The position numbers and the translations under genes were made by a program. The notes under the pieces were generated by a model. The model had not been told where the DNA came from and made no database searches. It saw only the letters and a program-made list of their open reading frames with translations. 64,000 nucleotides of DNA from Mesocentrotus franciscanus (taxonomy: Eukaryota; Echinodermata; Echinoidea; Camarodonta; Strongylocentrotidae): NCBI GenBank assembly GCA_037976565.1, contig CP137675.1, forward strand, positions 27,657,158 to 27,721,157. The letters run 5' to 3'. Of the stretch, positions 23,501-34,491 are shown piece after piece. Position 1 is the stretch's first letter. Each line of letters opens with the position of its first letter.

Positions 23501-26500
23501 AGACCCAACACAATACCAAACCCTTAATTCCAATTGTAATACTAACCTCAACCCGCAACCTGAGCTAAAACCGAATTTAGACCCTGATCTTTACATCTTT
23601 GACAAAATGTTACTGGAGCAAATTGCAGAGTAAATTGTTATCTCTATAATTATCATCATCATTATTTAGATCGTCATAATACTGCAAGACCAACCTCAAG
23701 AGTTGCTCCACTACTTGATCACATGTGTGCCTAGATGGGGCAGAGATATGCCAGGGTTCCAGCCAGCTGGCATGGAATGGTTCGTGGCGTGCTCTCTCAA
23801 TGTGACTCAACTCCTCCAGTATCCCTGGGTCTGTCTCGGGCAAGGTGGACAGTTCTGGATTGGAAATGAAAACAATGGGAAATTGTACATTGAGAGAGGA
23901 CTGAAGGGAGTGAGGGAAAGGAGGGAGGGATGGACAGCGAGGAGGGTGAGATAGAGAGAGAAGAGGGCCTGAGATGGAGAAAAGAGGAGAAAGAGAGGGG
24001 AGAAAGAGAGGGGAGGGAGAGAGGGGAGGGAGAGAGTAGAGGGAGGGAGAAAGGGAGGAGTAGGAAGAGAGAGAGGGAGGAGTAGGACGAGAGGGAGAAG
24101 AAGGAGATAGAGAAGGGAGAGAGGGGAAAGAGAGGGAGGATGGAAAGTGAGGAGGGAGAGAGAGCGAGAGAGAGAAAGAAGAGAGGGGGGGGGGAGAGGG
24201 GAAGGAAAAAGAGGAAGAAGAAGAAGAAGAAGAAGAAGAAAGAGAGAGAGTGGTAAGAGAGAGAGGAGGGGAACGAGAGGAGAAGGAGAGAGGGGAAGAA
24301 TTGGGAGAAGGAAAATATAGAAAAAGAACATGAGAGCATGCATTACTCACCTTCAGTCCCTTTCATCTTCTTGCTGGCATGCCAACCAGTCTTCCCACTC
24401 CCTACAATTGCTTTTGCTGATCTCTCTATGAAGCGCTTAATCTCAGTCGTGGCTGCAGATCCCTTTTGACCCATGCCATCGAATGTCTGTCCCGTTGAGA
24501 CAGGGTGGGGCTGAAAGGCAAGGCCGGTGGCTAACGGCATGATGGACTTGGGGTGGAGGAGGCGGATTGAAGCCATGGCGGGGGTCAAAGGCTCCATGAC
24601 CCCAAGTGCGGTCAATGAAGAAGAGGATGATGATAGCTCAACAATCTGTAAGAAAAAGAGTTAGAGTGAGACATAAATTGATAACCTGTTTGGGCTGATA
24701 ACTTTAAAACAATTTAACAGGTTTGAAGCCAAGTGTTTTATAATGTGTGGTCTTCAAACAATCCTCGCACACTCTGTCCAGCTACTTTAGCTACGCACTA
24801 CAGCGCACAAGAACCCTACAGTTCAAATTAATGTTCTAGCTGGTGAAATGAAAAACACATTACTAAGACTTTCTAATACACAAAATTCTCAAGACTGCTA
24901 TTTTTAGGATTCCTCTTGAGCAACAATGTGGATATCCAAACTGAGTGTTATAAAAAAACATTCTATGTTCAGACTGAATGTGGACAGACTTCAGAGAGAG
25001 ACAAGGTGATTTTTCCCTGACCTGCATGTAGGTGACAGAAGGTCATCAAGTTTGAACACATCCAACTTTAGGTTGTCTAATATAATCCACCTGGGTGCTC
25101 AAATTCTACTTCACCCAATTTGCATACAAGATATACCCCCATCCCAAATTTTCTTTTAGTGAAAACGAATTTCATCTACCAGCGACATTCTTTGATGGCT
25201 CAAGTCCCACATAGCTTCCTGGAACCATCGAGACAGCTGACCGTCGCTTGTTACACCGCTGCCTTCGTCGTCATCGCTCCCCTTCAACAAGTCATACCCT
25301 ATACAGGAAAATGTGCTGGAGGAGTCAAAGGCGCTCAGATCCAACTGTCTGCGGTCAATCTTGGCTTTGATGGTAACTGTGTGAGTCTCAGGCGATGGTA
25401 CTTCAGTTGCAAGAGTGGCTAGTGCCCGAGATGGGGTCTGGTCACCAGTCTCTATGCTGAATGCTGTGCTGTGATTGGTGGAAACCTGCTCGGTGGAGTT
25501 GTTTGACCGGTTTCTGGCTGTCTTTCTCTTTGTTGTCTTGCTCTCTTCTGTGTTGTGAATGACGAATGTCTCAGAGGAGCCAGGGGCAGAACTCTCAGGA
25601 GCACAATCACTGCAGAAATAGAATGAGACAAAAATGAAAGAGTTATTCCAGCCAAAATTGGTCCTTTGAGGTTCCCAGATCTCCTGTACGGTGACTGAAA
25701 GTCTTATAGACTTACTGTGGCTTAAAAGCATCAAGCAACATAACTACATGTACAAAAAATAATTTTACGATCCAAAAAGACCTCCTTATTAACAACTAAA
25801 GTATTTTTAGACAACAAATTACCTCACATTGTAGCCAGACTGCCAGGGGCAAAAATTAATGAACAAAGTGATTCCCAAATAAAATATTCTCACAAACCAA
25901 TGCTGACTCCCATTTCAGTTGACAAACATTTGTTTACAGGTATGATGCACTCTAAATATACCTTGTCTATTACAGTATATGACTCAAACAGCAACACCTT
26001 TGAATAATACATTACCAATGCCCCTGGTAATAATAAAAATTATGTGCCGCACCATATTATCACTGAGCTGAGGTGAAGAAAAGCATCAATCTGCACAATA
26101 CTAGGTAATGAAATCATGACTGTTTGTTTACCTTTTTGGTGTGAACATGGGCATCATCCTTAGCATACAGTGATCAGATCCAGTGTCGGCTGCACAAGGA
26201 TAAAACAGAAAAGCAATTATAAGTAAAGAAACAAACTTATCCTGTGTTAAAGTTATTCTTTAGTACCAGTTATGATGGAAACTAAATTCTCACAGAATAG
26301 AAAGAAACTTGTACTGAGTGTTCCAGACTACAAAAAAAAAAATAATAATAATGTACATTTTGTTTGATTCTGTAAATATTTAATGTCATTACAACACTCA
26401 AGATTACAGAATTGTCTGCATAGCTATTCTTCCTTGCTCACTACATATCTTTTGTACACTTTCTTTCAAAACCATGTTATATACAGTACATGTAAATAAT

Positions 26501-29500
26501 ATGTAAAATGACGTTGGAAGAAACTGTAAAATAGGCGAGTGGTAAGCAAGGAAGGATAAAGCAGAAAAACTAGTAATCTTGCGGTCTCTAATGACAGAAA
26601 AAAAATAATGTTATACAACAATACTTACACAGATTTTTTTAAAAATTACAAGTAACTGATATACTGCTAAACAGTTACAATTATCTTTTTGGGGAAAAAT
26701 AACCTTGCATTTTAAATATGATGGAAAGGTATCATTGGAAGCATAAAATTATATGAATTTCATGAAATATTTGACATCCACATTACATGAACCTCTTACA
26801 AGATGTTTAAAAAAAAAGCGTTAAAAAAACAAGTGAAACGCTCTCGGCGGTCTCGCCTGCATAACGCAATTCAGCATTACGCAATTCGATATGATGAAAA
26901 ATTGAGGTTGGGACATTATTTTTATAGGCAGGGTGGCCCATTTGCAGACGCCCGAAAATGAAATCCTCTGAATATAATAAGCATTTTGAAGTGAATATTG
27001 ATTATGAATCATCAGAATAAATATTTACTGTATCATAAGAATACAATATAATGAGATTTAGTGTATGAGTAAGACTATAGATGTTTCAATGCTTGTCAGT
27101 AATTTACAAATAAAGTTATCTCATAAACTTTTTAAGAAAAGAGGATTTTTCAGCATTTTGTGTAAAAACAATTGGAAGGTAAAGCCCATCTACATCACAT
27201 CACGTCTCATTAGCATAATGAGAACATTATTATGAGATATACTCCAATATATATTATCGAAACATCAATATTGTCACCTAGCTGTAACTGATCATGTACA
27301 TACTAGGCCTGGGATCGAATACTAAAATTACTATTAGAATATTCATGGGAAAGTACTTGAATGATTCGAATATTTACTTTCATGAAATATGAACAAATAA
27401 CAACAATTTATTTATTAATTCTCATATTAAATTTTGAGAACATAATCCAAGTCTACTGACCTAAAATGACCTTTGACCTTGACTTTGTGACCTGGAATTT
27501 GTGACACATGATTTGTGATACTTGATAGCCCTTGGGTACAAGTTTCATGGAATTTGAACAAACACTTTTGAAATTATGCTAAAATTTCAAAATCTTGATG
27601 TTGATGCCACAACAAAGTCTAAGTTTCCAGACCTGAAATGACATTTGACCTTTACTTTGTCACCTAAAAGACTAATAACATGATTGGTGATACTTGATAA
27701 CCCTTATGCTCAAGTTTCATGGAATAGGAATGTATACTTTCAAAATTATGATAACAATTAAAAAAATCTTAGCCTGATGCCACAACATTAAAGTTTGTTG
27801 ACCTGAAATGACCTTTGACCTTGACCTAGTGGGCTCCAAACCTTCATAGAAAAAATACAAGAGGAGTCAACTGACCTTTGGTGGAGCACAGTATTGCCTG
27901 GAAGGTCTCTTTGGAAGTAGAAGAGTTTTCATCTACCATCCCAGGCTCCGACCTGACATTTGACCTCAGGAAGTAATCAATGATGATGGAAAGGGGTAGC
28001 AGATTTCTAGGAACTGGAATCTTCTTTTCAGACTGGTCATCTTCAACTCTTTCTATGTCTACCGCCCTCTTTTCTGTCTTGCTTGCTGCTTTCTGCTCTA
28101 TGGCCTAAAAAAAGGATATAAATAATTAAAATAGGAATGATATAAATTCAATTTGCCATGGGCAAGTTACATGTATATAGATTTATGATATTTAAGTGAA
28201 AAACCTCTTCTCAGTCTATTTTACAGAAAATCTTAATCACATAAAGGAAATAGGGATCTTTCAATTTCACTGTATGCAGTGTGCACGTAGAACTTTAGCT
28301 TACAGCCAGCGCATGCGCAGGCGTTCATCTGATCTCGGTCTCATTTTCGTAATTTGACGCCTAGCCGAGCCGACATGGTCCCTTTAGATTGGCTATCGCT
28401 GGCTCCCATAGTAACAACACTTCATTTTGACAAGCATGTGTTGGTTACGAGATCATATGGGTCCGGTTACGTGATTGGTCAAAACCAGTTTTTCCTTCCG
28501 ATCGATATCCAATCAGAAACACCGTAAAGTATTGCGTGATAAATGACGGCGTTTTTTTTAATTGTGGTTTTTCGTTAATTACTAATTACTGTGCCTGTTT
28601 TGCAAAATTGAACATGTGATTCTGTAGTTGTAATTAAAAAAACACATCTTTTAAGATCAAATTGGTGGAGTCATCTCAGGGTGGAAATGAAACTGAACGA
28701 AAAACGGGGTCGTCCCACGGTCTATAGGCTCTATGTTATAAGATATTAGTGCGAGGAGATGGCTTGTGATTTTCCGTCTTTACCGATACCAACATTATGA
28801 TATTTCAGTCAAATCTTCTATTTGTTACGATTTTTTCAGCGTCCTTGAAAAGTTAAGTATTTCACTTAAGTTTAAGACTTACGTACATGTAAGTAAGTCT
28901 TAAGTTTGAAAAATTCTCATTTTCGTCATATGTAAGGTACAAACTTGCAAGTTGTACTGAAAATCTGAAATGTTTGTTGATTTTTCTATTTTATGTTTGT
29001 ACCTATGCTGAGTGTGCGTCACCTACAGTGTATATGTGAAATGCGTCACCTGTTTAAAGCACGACATGTCATTTCGTTATGTAATGTTACGTAAAAGTCG
29101 TATTGACATTGCACTTGGCCTTGCGCGCTAATTGCGTAAGCTTACGTAAGTGGGGGCCCTCTATCACTTTAATTCGAAATAGCTGGAGCGTATCGGCCAA
29201 TTAGAGCGCATAAACTCACTGTATAGCGGTAAATACGAATAGTTCTACGTGGTGTGTACTACCAAGTTTTGAAATTTTGAAACATATAATCACTTGTATC
29301 AGGACCTATTTGGTATTTATGATCATTCAATCTTTTTGACACTATTTCATGCTTGTTCATCTTTTATACCATACAAAAACAAAATATACCAAATTATCAA
29401 TGCTCTTTAATTAAAGGTACATGTGTAATCTTTTAAAAAAACACATTAACATTTCGTGAAATTCTGCCATTTTCCTTTTCCTTCTCTTTACCAAATCATT

Positions 29501-31274
29501 ATATTTGAAAGTTGACCCTTAATATAACACTGTTAAGTGACTTAATAACGTTAGTAACATTTACACAAAAAAATCACTTGTTAAAGTATCAACTTAAAAA
29601 TGCATTTTTATTGCATTTCTACTTAGTTTTCTAGAGTTTCAAGAGATTTATGTTTTCACCTGCTGAGTAGCTTGCACTGAATGAAGGCAAGATGTCACAT
29701 GACTACTGCTGCTCATCAGCCATCCAAGAGAGATCACCTGACCAGCAGTGTGACTCAGCATCCCACTCAGGAGCTCATGTGTTGGTCTTGCTGGTGGTAC
29801 CTGCATGGAGATTGGAGATTTGAAATTATTATTACAAAAATTATTAAAAAATAAATGACAACAAATTACAGCAAGTTTTAGAGATACAATCGAGGGAGCT
29901 CATATAAGTTTTTTTTAGTATTTTTTTAAATCATACAGCAAAAATTATTGTACATTTTGTTATTTATTTACCAGAGGAAAACTTAATCAGGCCGTTAGGG
30001 CTAATTGTTCCTGTGTATTTCCCCTTTTTTAATTTGGCTCAACATCACAATGCCAATGAAGACAAGAGGCAGATCGAGACCATGGATTTCAATGTCTTGA
30101 AATATCATATTAATTCCCCTTAGAACTCTTCTTTTTTTGCTATTAATGAATTTCAGATCTCTATTTATTTTATACCATGAGACATGACATCTTTGATGCC
30201 GTGATGGCCGTTCCCCTCTAGTACTCTACGTCTAACTTACAATTTATCATCATAATTCAAATGAACCTTAAATCCAACTTGTACTAGTATTTTAATTTTT
30301 AGAGTTTACAACAATAGAGTAAAAGTTGTAAAACCAATTAATTGTTACTAGATAGTAGATCTATTCTCTTCTAGGAACACAGTCACTTTGTTACTGTTCT
30401 CACCATATTGGTGTTGAGCCAGAAAAGGCGTCCATTTTGCTCTCCACAAAAATCTGCCAGGAACTCTTTTGTGATGATTGTATCACGCAAAGAAAGAGCA
30501 GAGTTCAGCCGTAGCATCTCCAACAAATTCTTCAAGAGTTTTCAAAGATGGCGGACACTGCATAGCAAGAAAAATCATCTTCTCTTTCCTCCTGTGCTTC
30601 TGTCGTCCATCGCTGATCAACGAAGATATTGCACTGGATTGTCTGCGCGAAGCAGAAAGTCGCGAGTTCTCTCTCTTTTTCCGCCGATGCCGTGCTGAGC
30701 GAGCTCGGGATGATGATTTCATCGGAGAACACATGTCTGGTTCTTCCCATTGGAAGTCGTGCATTACATCTTGCAATGCATAGCGAAGAGCGTAGGCGGA
30801 ACTTGTATCTTCGGAGTCTTCGCCGACGCCGTCTGCAAAGTTGTTGCTAGAGGACGCCCGTGCAGCTGAATCTCCGTCGGGCACTCCCTCAAGTGCCAAG
30901 CCCAACCTCCGGGGAGCATCTCTGCCACTACTGCCATCTTTGCTGCGGTTACCATGATGATGGGTCCATGTTTTGCTTCGCGTCTTGCCACCCTCGCGTG
31001 ATACATTCTCCTCCAAGTGCTCCTCAAAACATTTCAAATGCTTATAACTGTACTGTAACCAAATCGCTCTTTTCTTGTACATTTGACACTCTTTTGTGGA
31101 ATCAAAAATGCGATAACCCCATCGCATTTTCTCGTTGACGTTGCCATCTTTGCACGCAAAGTGGGTCAACAATTTCAACACCGCTAACCTGATCGCCGCA
31201 AACGCACTCTCATCATGAGATCCACATTTTCTGTCAATTAAAAATACAACTTTGGTTGTACCTGGAGTCCCCAT
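11294..31274 (-). CDS. TICRR: TICRR/Treslin homologue, about 19 coding exons
   Basis: TICRR (Treslin) is a nuclear factor that, once phosphorylated by CDK, binds TopBP1 and helps load Cdc45 on the replicative helicase. Coding exons in order: 30404-31274, 29660-29800, 27876-28104, 26132-26189, 25180-25609, 24351-24645, 23691-23854 (3' end uncertain), 21697-21793, 20777-20962 (start could be 20971), 20477-20541, 19863-19961, 18650-18931, 17657-17739, 16968-17150, 16172-16268, 15619-15764, 14896-15015, 12067-14629, 11294-11545. Every intron is GT-AG and phases agree. The total is about 2,100 codons; human TICRR has about 1,910. Family signatures include WGYRIFDS and HDFQWEEPD (exon 1), TVKRNLFNDD, VVKETPGKKQ and EESPEKPADL. 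Four frame breaks in exons 1 and 18 look like assembly indels. The ATG at 31274 aligns with the human start. Confidence 0.9.
12067..14629 (-). CDS. TICRR: TICRR exon 18: long Ser/Thr-Pro-rich, basic region
   Basis: About 855 codons once three apparent one-base losses are allowed for. The start holds LVIEESPEKPADL, matching human VVEESPEK (CDK site S1001; serine codon 14563-14565), and the RRSPR motif. The remainder is disordered-looking, with many SP/TP dipeptides and Lys/Arg clusters typical of the Treslin C-terminal half. Successive frames (position classes 0, 1, 2, 0) break near 14000, 13590 and 13545, at TTTT, AAA and AAAAAA runs, and all in the same direction. Net length then agrees with phase 0 at the donor (GT 12066-12065). 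Confidence 0.85.
14896..15015 (-). CDS. TICRR: TICRR exon 17: first conserved CDK site
   Basis: Forty codons, from RRSPRKAVQSGQF to MLNKLDRAR. VVKETPGKKQ matches human SVAETPVHKQ, whose threonine is T969, a CDK site required for TopBP1 binding. The threonine codon is 14949-14951. Confidence 0.88.
15619..15764 (-). CDS. TICRR: TICRR exon 16: NLFN motif region
   Basis: Begins TDTAEKKKKKEQDN and contains TVKRNLFNDDSPDASKFSRR, corresponding to human KVRRNLFNQEMLSPSKRS just before the CDK-site region. The SP dipeptide is a possible further CDK target. It ends in phase 2 and joins exon 17 as R-RSPRK. Confidence 0.85.
17765..18215 (+). mobile_element. 5'-truncated LINE fragment in TICRR intron 12
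   Basis: The plus strand encodes the end of a reverse transcriptase, KELHWLPLHQRVLFKVCLYA, then after a frame break APEYLNDTLQIYTPSRNLRS and AASKTWNNIPLSIREI with FKRSLKT. These are standard C-terminal motifs of CR1/jockey-type LINE ORF2. An AAGCGCTATGG motif and an A/T tail (to about 18215) mark the 3' end. Its 5' end lies about 25 bases from the TICRR exon 13 acceptor. Confidence 0.8.
18650..18931 (-). CDS. TICRR: TICRR exon 12: central Sld3/Treslin-type helical region
   Basis: Ninety-four codons in one clean frame between TATACAG acceptor and GTGATT donor. It encodes SNMRALIKDTLLLTHKQLRE, then VRVHEVEMQTLLRMEM and a Lys/Asp/Glu-rich tract, ending GIDLPEALQDSVDE. The first half aligns with human NSLLKTSKSLRQ and LQVFLRLEM, part of the conserved core thought to carry the Sld3-like function. 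Exons 9-11 and 13-14 supply the flanking parts. Confidence 0.85.
19440..19730. repeat. Possible dispersed repeat (ACC-GA-CC-rich)
   Basis: Segments here (CGAAACCGACACCTGACCAAA, GGTCGGTTTGGCGGT) echo others near 11745-11850, 58685-58800 and 61395-61450. They look like decayed copies of one dispersed repeat. Ends could not be defined. Confidence 0.3.
21090..21410. repeat. CAT/ATC trinucleotide microsatellite in TICRR intron
   Basis: About 320 bp of imperfect CAT/ATC repeats. All six frames are open or nearly so, giving spurious His-, Ile-, Met- and Asp-rich translations. It lies in the intron between exons 8 and 9. Confidence 0.95.
21933..22980. mobile_element. TIR element family 3, carrying a nested family 2 MITE
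   Basis: The left end (AAAGAGAAAGTCTACCCTGA, TATTAAGTTG) and right end (CAACTTAATATCAGGCTGGA followed by CTTCCCCTTTA) are inverted repeats. A family 2 MITE interrupts it at 22154-22675. Other copies: about 40470-40790 (partial) and 62115-62688. No transposase frame. Confidence 0.75.
22154..22675 (+). mobile_element. MITE family 2, copy 2
   Basis: Starts AAAGGGACTTGGTAACATTG and ends AACAATGTTACCGAGTCACT; these are inverted repeats. TTAA spans both junctions with the host element, suggesting a TTAA or TA target. It is nearly collinear with 42609-43146. Confidence 0.85.
23691..23854 (-). CDS. TICRR: TICRR exon 7 (3' boundary uncertain)
   Basis: The acceptor (AG 23856-23855) continues exon 6 in phase. 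It encodes ELSTLPETDPGILEELSHIE and later VVEQLLRL; human Treslin has a comparable VQQELSHTGRW segment. The donor is ambiguous: GTCTTG at 23690 keeps the phase of exon 8, whereas GTTGGT at 23694 is a better donor but breaks it. An unseen small exon remains possible before exon 8. Confidence 0.6.
23925..24330. repeat. Polypurine tract filling TICRR intron 6
   Basis: About 400 bases of almost pure G/A on the plus strand, hence nearly pure C/T in the transcribed intron. It includes a (GAA)n run near 24208-24240. It gives spurious Ser/Leu/Pro-rich minus-strand frames. Confidence 0.9.
27465..27840. repeat. Tandem repeat (about 170 bp unit) with TGACCTTTGACCT cores
   Basis: About 2.3 units repeat the order TGACCTTTGACCTT, then CTTGATA.CCCTT, CAAGTTTCATGGAAT, and TGATGCCACAACA. 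Cores lie at 27467, 27639 (variant TGACATTTGACCT) and 27809. It lies in the TICRR intron just downstream of exon 3. Confidence 0.8.
28300..28520. promoter_or_regulatory. Promoter-like cluster inside TICRR intron 2
   Basis: The palindrome GCGCATGCGC (28309-28318) is the core of the NRF1 binding site. CCAAT-box motifs follow in both orientations (28388, 28474, 28509) within 200 bases of a relatively GC-rich patch. Such clusters mark many animal promoters. No coding exon linked to it was found, so it may be an inserted repeat or an alternative promoter. Confidence 0.35.
30404..31274 (-). CDS. TICRR: TICRR exon 1: N-terminal vWA-like domain
   Basis: About 290 codons from ATG 31274. It opens MGTPGTTKVVFLIDRKCG, then a helix with LAVLKLLTHFAC and the strand WGYRIFDS. 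These match the human N-terminus (VMLLLD, LRLLTYLSC, WAFKFFDS), a region predicted to fold as a Ku70-like/von Willebrand A unit. HDFQWEEPD with SPMKS corresponds to human DYQWDRPEITSPTK, followed by a basic stretch and MIFLAMQCP. The frame ends at TGA near 30483, but the next frame continues through LRDTIITKEFLADFCG and RLFWLNTNM to a clean donor at 30403. One extra base (or two missing) between about 30483 and 30520 explains this. Confidence 0.85.
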
Positions 31275-31614
31275 TCTCAACAAATCTGGCTAATTCACTG
31301 GGCATCTCATGATATTTCCGTCATTTTAGTGAGCTATTTTCAATGTTTTCCTCCGTTGGCAGCCATTTTTAAATTTAGTACACTCTTTAAATAGCTAGTC
31401 TATATTCAGAAGACGAGTAACAAAAGCTATTCAAATGTACTGTTTTTTAAAGATTCCTGAAATTAAAAAAAATGAAATATAACAGAAAAATCAGATAAAA
31501 TGTTATAAATGTTAATAAACGATATTTATATCAGTTTTCTTTTCGGAAATGAAATGTCCAAGTTTAATATAGAAATTAAATTGAGACGTGAATAGCTCGA
31601 TGAAAGGCCAGCAA

Positions 31615-31653
31615 TTTCCCGCGGTAGCTCAGGGTAGCTCACGATTGGCCAAT
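31615..31653. promoter_or_regulatory. E2F-type site and CCAAT palindrome upstream of TICRR
   Basis: TTTCCCGC (31615-31622), an E2F consensus, and ATTGGCCAAT (31644-31653), a double CCAAT box, lie about 340-380 bases upstream of the TICRR start codon. E2F plus CCAAT (NF-Y) is a usual arrangement for genes expressed at G1/S, which fits a replication-initiation gene. Transcription start is not visible. Confidence 0.5.
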
Positions 31654-32257
31654 GATGTCAATTTCCAGTCTCTAGTTTCCGAGTGCATGTAATTTTACGT
31701 CAACTATTATCATATTCTATAATTGTGAAAAAACGTATAATCAGGGAATTGGTAATAAGCTTACATGTCTGCATATTAATATAAAGAAAAAACCCTTACT
31801 TGCACCCTGGATAACTTGACAACCAGTATCTTAATTAAGCAAACAATCCCCCAAGTGTCTTATTTTTATTTTTTCCTCCTGGAACTGCATGTATCAATTC
31901 CTAAAACCTTTTTCCATAATGTTGTTGATGTTGCTTTGGTTTATAGGCGTTTATCATTCAGGAGTGAATATACTCGGTTAAATGGTTAATTAATTATACT
32001 GATAGTATCAAATAACTGTGTGTGTGTGTGTGTGTGGGGGGTCGATAGGCCTATATGCCTATCACCCTTCCCCACTTTAGAGGAAAGCGCCTGTACAACC
32101 TGTTTTTATTATTATTTTGGGGGGTAATACTAATAACTACCGTGCTGACGATGATACCAAACTGTATTTTCTTTTCCTTTCGTTATTGTATATCGCTTAT
32201 TTTGAATTTTTCTATAATTCATTTGTAACTAATTTTGATTCTTTTTATATGTACTCA

Positions 32258-33700
32258 GGGGCGGCGAAGCAACTTCCAAAGTGGGGGGGGGGGTGGCACC
32301 AACAAAAAAGGGCACCTAGTACAAAGGGAAATGGCAAAGCGAAAATATACACATTTTTAGACATTGGTATACCGCAGATACATTGTGATTACATTATGAG
32401 AGATGATTTCAATATTTGTTTCCCTTTATACATCATGCAAGATATTGCTTAAGCATCATACTTTGCAGTTGGGTGTGATAGTCTAAAAATGTTTAAGATT
32501 TCAGAGGTCGCAGCTTCAGTGCGAAAAATTACATCTTCTAAGAGGAAAAAACTCAATCCTGATGGGGTTTTAAGCACATTCTCATAACGGAAGACTGAAA
32601 AGACCTTTGATAAGTAACATAATATCATCTATAAATGGGAGCGAGCGAGCTTTGGGGGATAAGACACTTATTAGAGAAGAAAACGGGAGCACGTTTCAAA
32701 GTACAAAGGGTAATTATCAGAGTTGTTTATAGGGCACTTAATCTTATACCTAAAAAAGAGAGGCACTCACCGGGCATGGAAAAAGGCACTTATGATAATG
32801 GGAAATGGGTATTAGTCGACGGAAAAGGGGCACCCACCAGATTTTGCTAGGGGCATTTATAAGAAGAGGTGAAAAGGGGGCATTTTCTGAAAAGGAGGTA
32901 GGTCCCTTATTAGAAAGGAAAAAAGGGCACGTTTCATTTAAAAAGGGAAATTATCAGAGGTGAAAAGGGGCAGTGACCACATATGAAAATGGGCACTTAT
33001 GAGAATGAAAAAGGGGCACTTATAATATAGGGAAATGTGCATTTGCTGAAAGAAAAGGGGCACCGATCAGATTTTTGATAGGGGCATTTATCGGAGGTGA
33101 AAGGGGGCTTTTATGAGAAGGGGGAAGTGGCTCTTATCAAAAAGAAAAAAGAGGCACATGTCAAAATAAACGGGGCACTTATAAAAGATAAGAGTAATTC
33201 CGAGAAGGGGAAGGGGCACTTATAAGAAGGAAAAATTGCACTTATCAGGAGGGGAAAGGGCACTTGTCAAAGTAAAACGAGTATCTCTCAGATTTGAATA
33301 GGGGCAATTATCGGAGGTGAAGGGGGCACTTATCTGAAGTGATGAAAAGGAGTAAATTCTCGTACCTAAAAAGGGTCATTTACCAGAGATAAAAAGGGGC
33401 ACTTATGAGAATGAAAAGGGGCAAATATGAGAAGGGGAAGGGGCTTCTTTTTAAATGGGGGCACTTATCATTAGAAAAAGGGGCACTTCACTGAGAAAGG
33501 AAAATGGGCACATGTGAAAACATAAGGTGCGCTTTTCCGAGTTAAAAAGGGGTAGTTATTAAAAGGGGAAGGGGCACTTCTTACAGACGAAAAGGGGCAC
33601 TTGTCAAGGTAATGGGGGCACCTCTCAGATTTGGTTAGGGCAATTATCAGAGGTGAAGAGGGCACGTATCAAATAAAAACGTTTAGGGTTTTGCACACCT
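32258..33700. repeat. Degenerate purine-rich tandem array, GGGGCACTTAT type
   Basis: From 32280 to 33690 the plus strand repeats, every 25-40 bases, variants of AAAAGGGGCACTTATCAGA. It begins with CAGGGGCGGCGAAGC (32256 on), which resembles a hAT-type left terminus, so the array may be the inside of a transposon. No matching right end was found. Open frames in it are repeat-derived. Confidence 0.75.
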
Positions 33701-34491
33701 TGGGTCGAAAAATTGCACGTGTCATTCGTTTGGACTGCAGATCACTGTAAAGCTTGGGATTTGTTCAATAAGTTGTTTGAAATCTCGAAATGAAATATAA
33801 AAACTCAAATTAGTTCCTTAAAGAGGATGGCAACGGATATCGGTACGTGCACTGTTGAGCAAATGTACACTCTTCAAATTGAGAATAATAAAATAAGCGA
33901 TACTTTCAGCATGTATAAAAGAATGGTTCCGCGAGAGAAAATGTCTGTACTGCCTACTGGTCTACGGGATTTCTTCTCGCAACGTTTTCAGCGATATTAA
34001 CTGAAATAAACAATTCCATAGTACCGTTGCGTTCGCTGGTGCCTTCCAGCCTAGCACCCCTTATATTGAGCCTTAGAAATGTACACTAATTAACTCCATC
34101 TATCTCTAAGTGTATTTATAAGCATGATTTTATTTAAACTTTTACTTGCACCAGGGAGATCCCTGCCTGTATACAGTGCTAGTGCTAGAGGTCCATGGCC
34201 ATACGCATTAAGCATGGACTCTCTAGCTTTGCTGGAGTGACCATGACCACAGCCTGGCAACCCTCAAGTAAAATAACAATTCAGGTGTGATTTAATTCCC
34301 CAAATTTTCAGGTCATATTATCTGGTATGCCTTTTATTTTGCATGCTGATTGTGCAAGTGGCAAGCTAGTAGAAACAAGTAGAAAAGGTCCCTGTTTGTT
34401 GTTATCCCGATCAGCTATCAGCGCCCGGCCCAGAGAGTGATTCTGTGCCTTCGGATTGCCCATCTGCTCTGGCGTGGTTATTCATGACAAC

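Noticed and set aside
23797..24350. Ser/Leu/Pro-rich minus-strand frames up to 246 codons
   Set aside because: They read through the polypurine tract of TICRR intron 6; only the part at 23691-23854 is exon.
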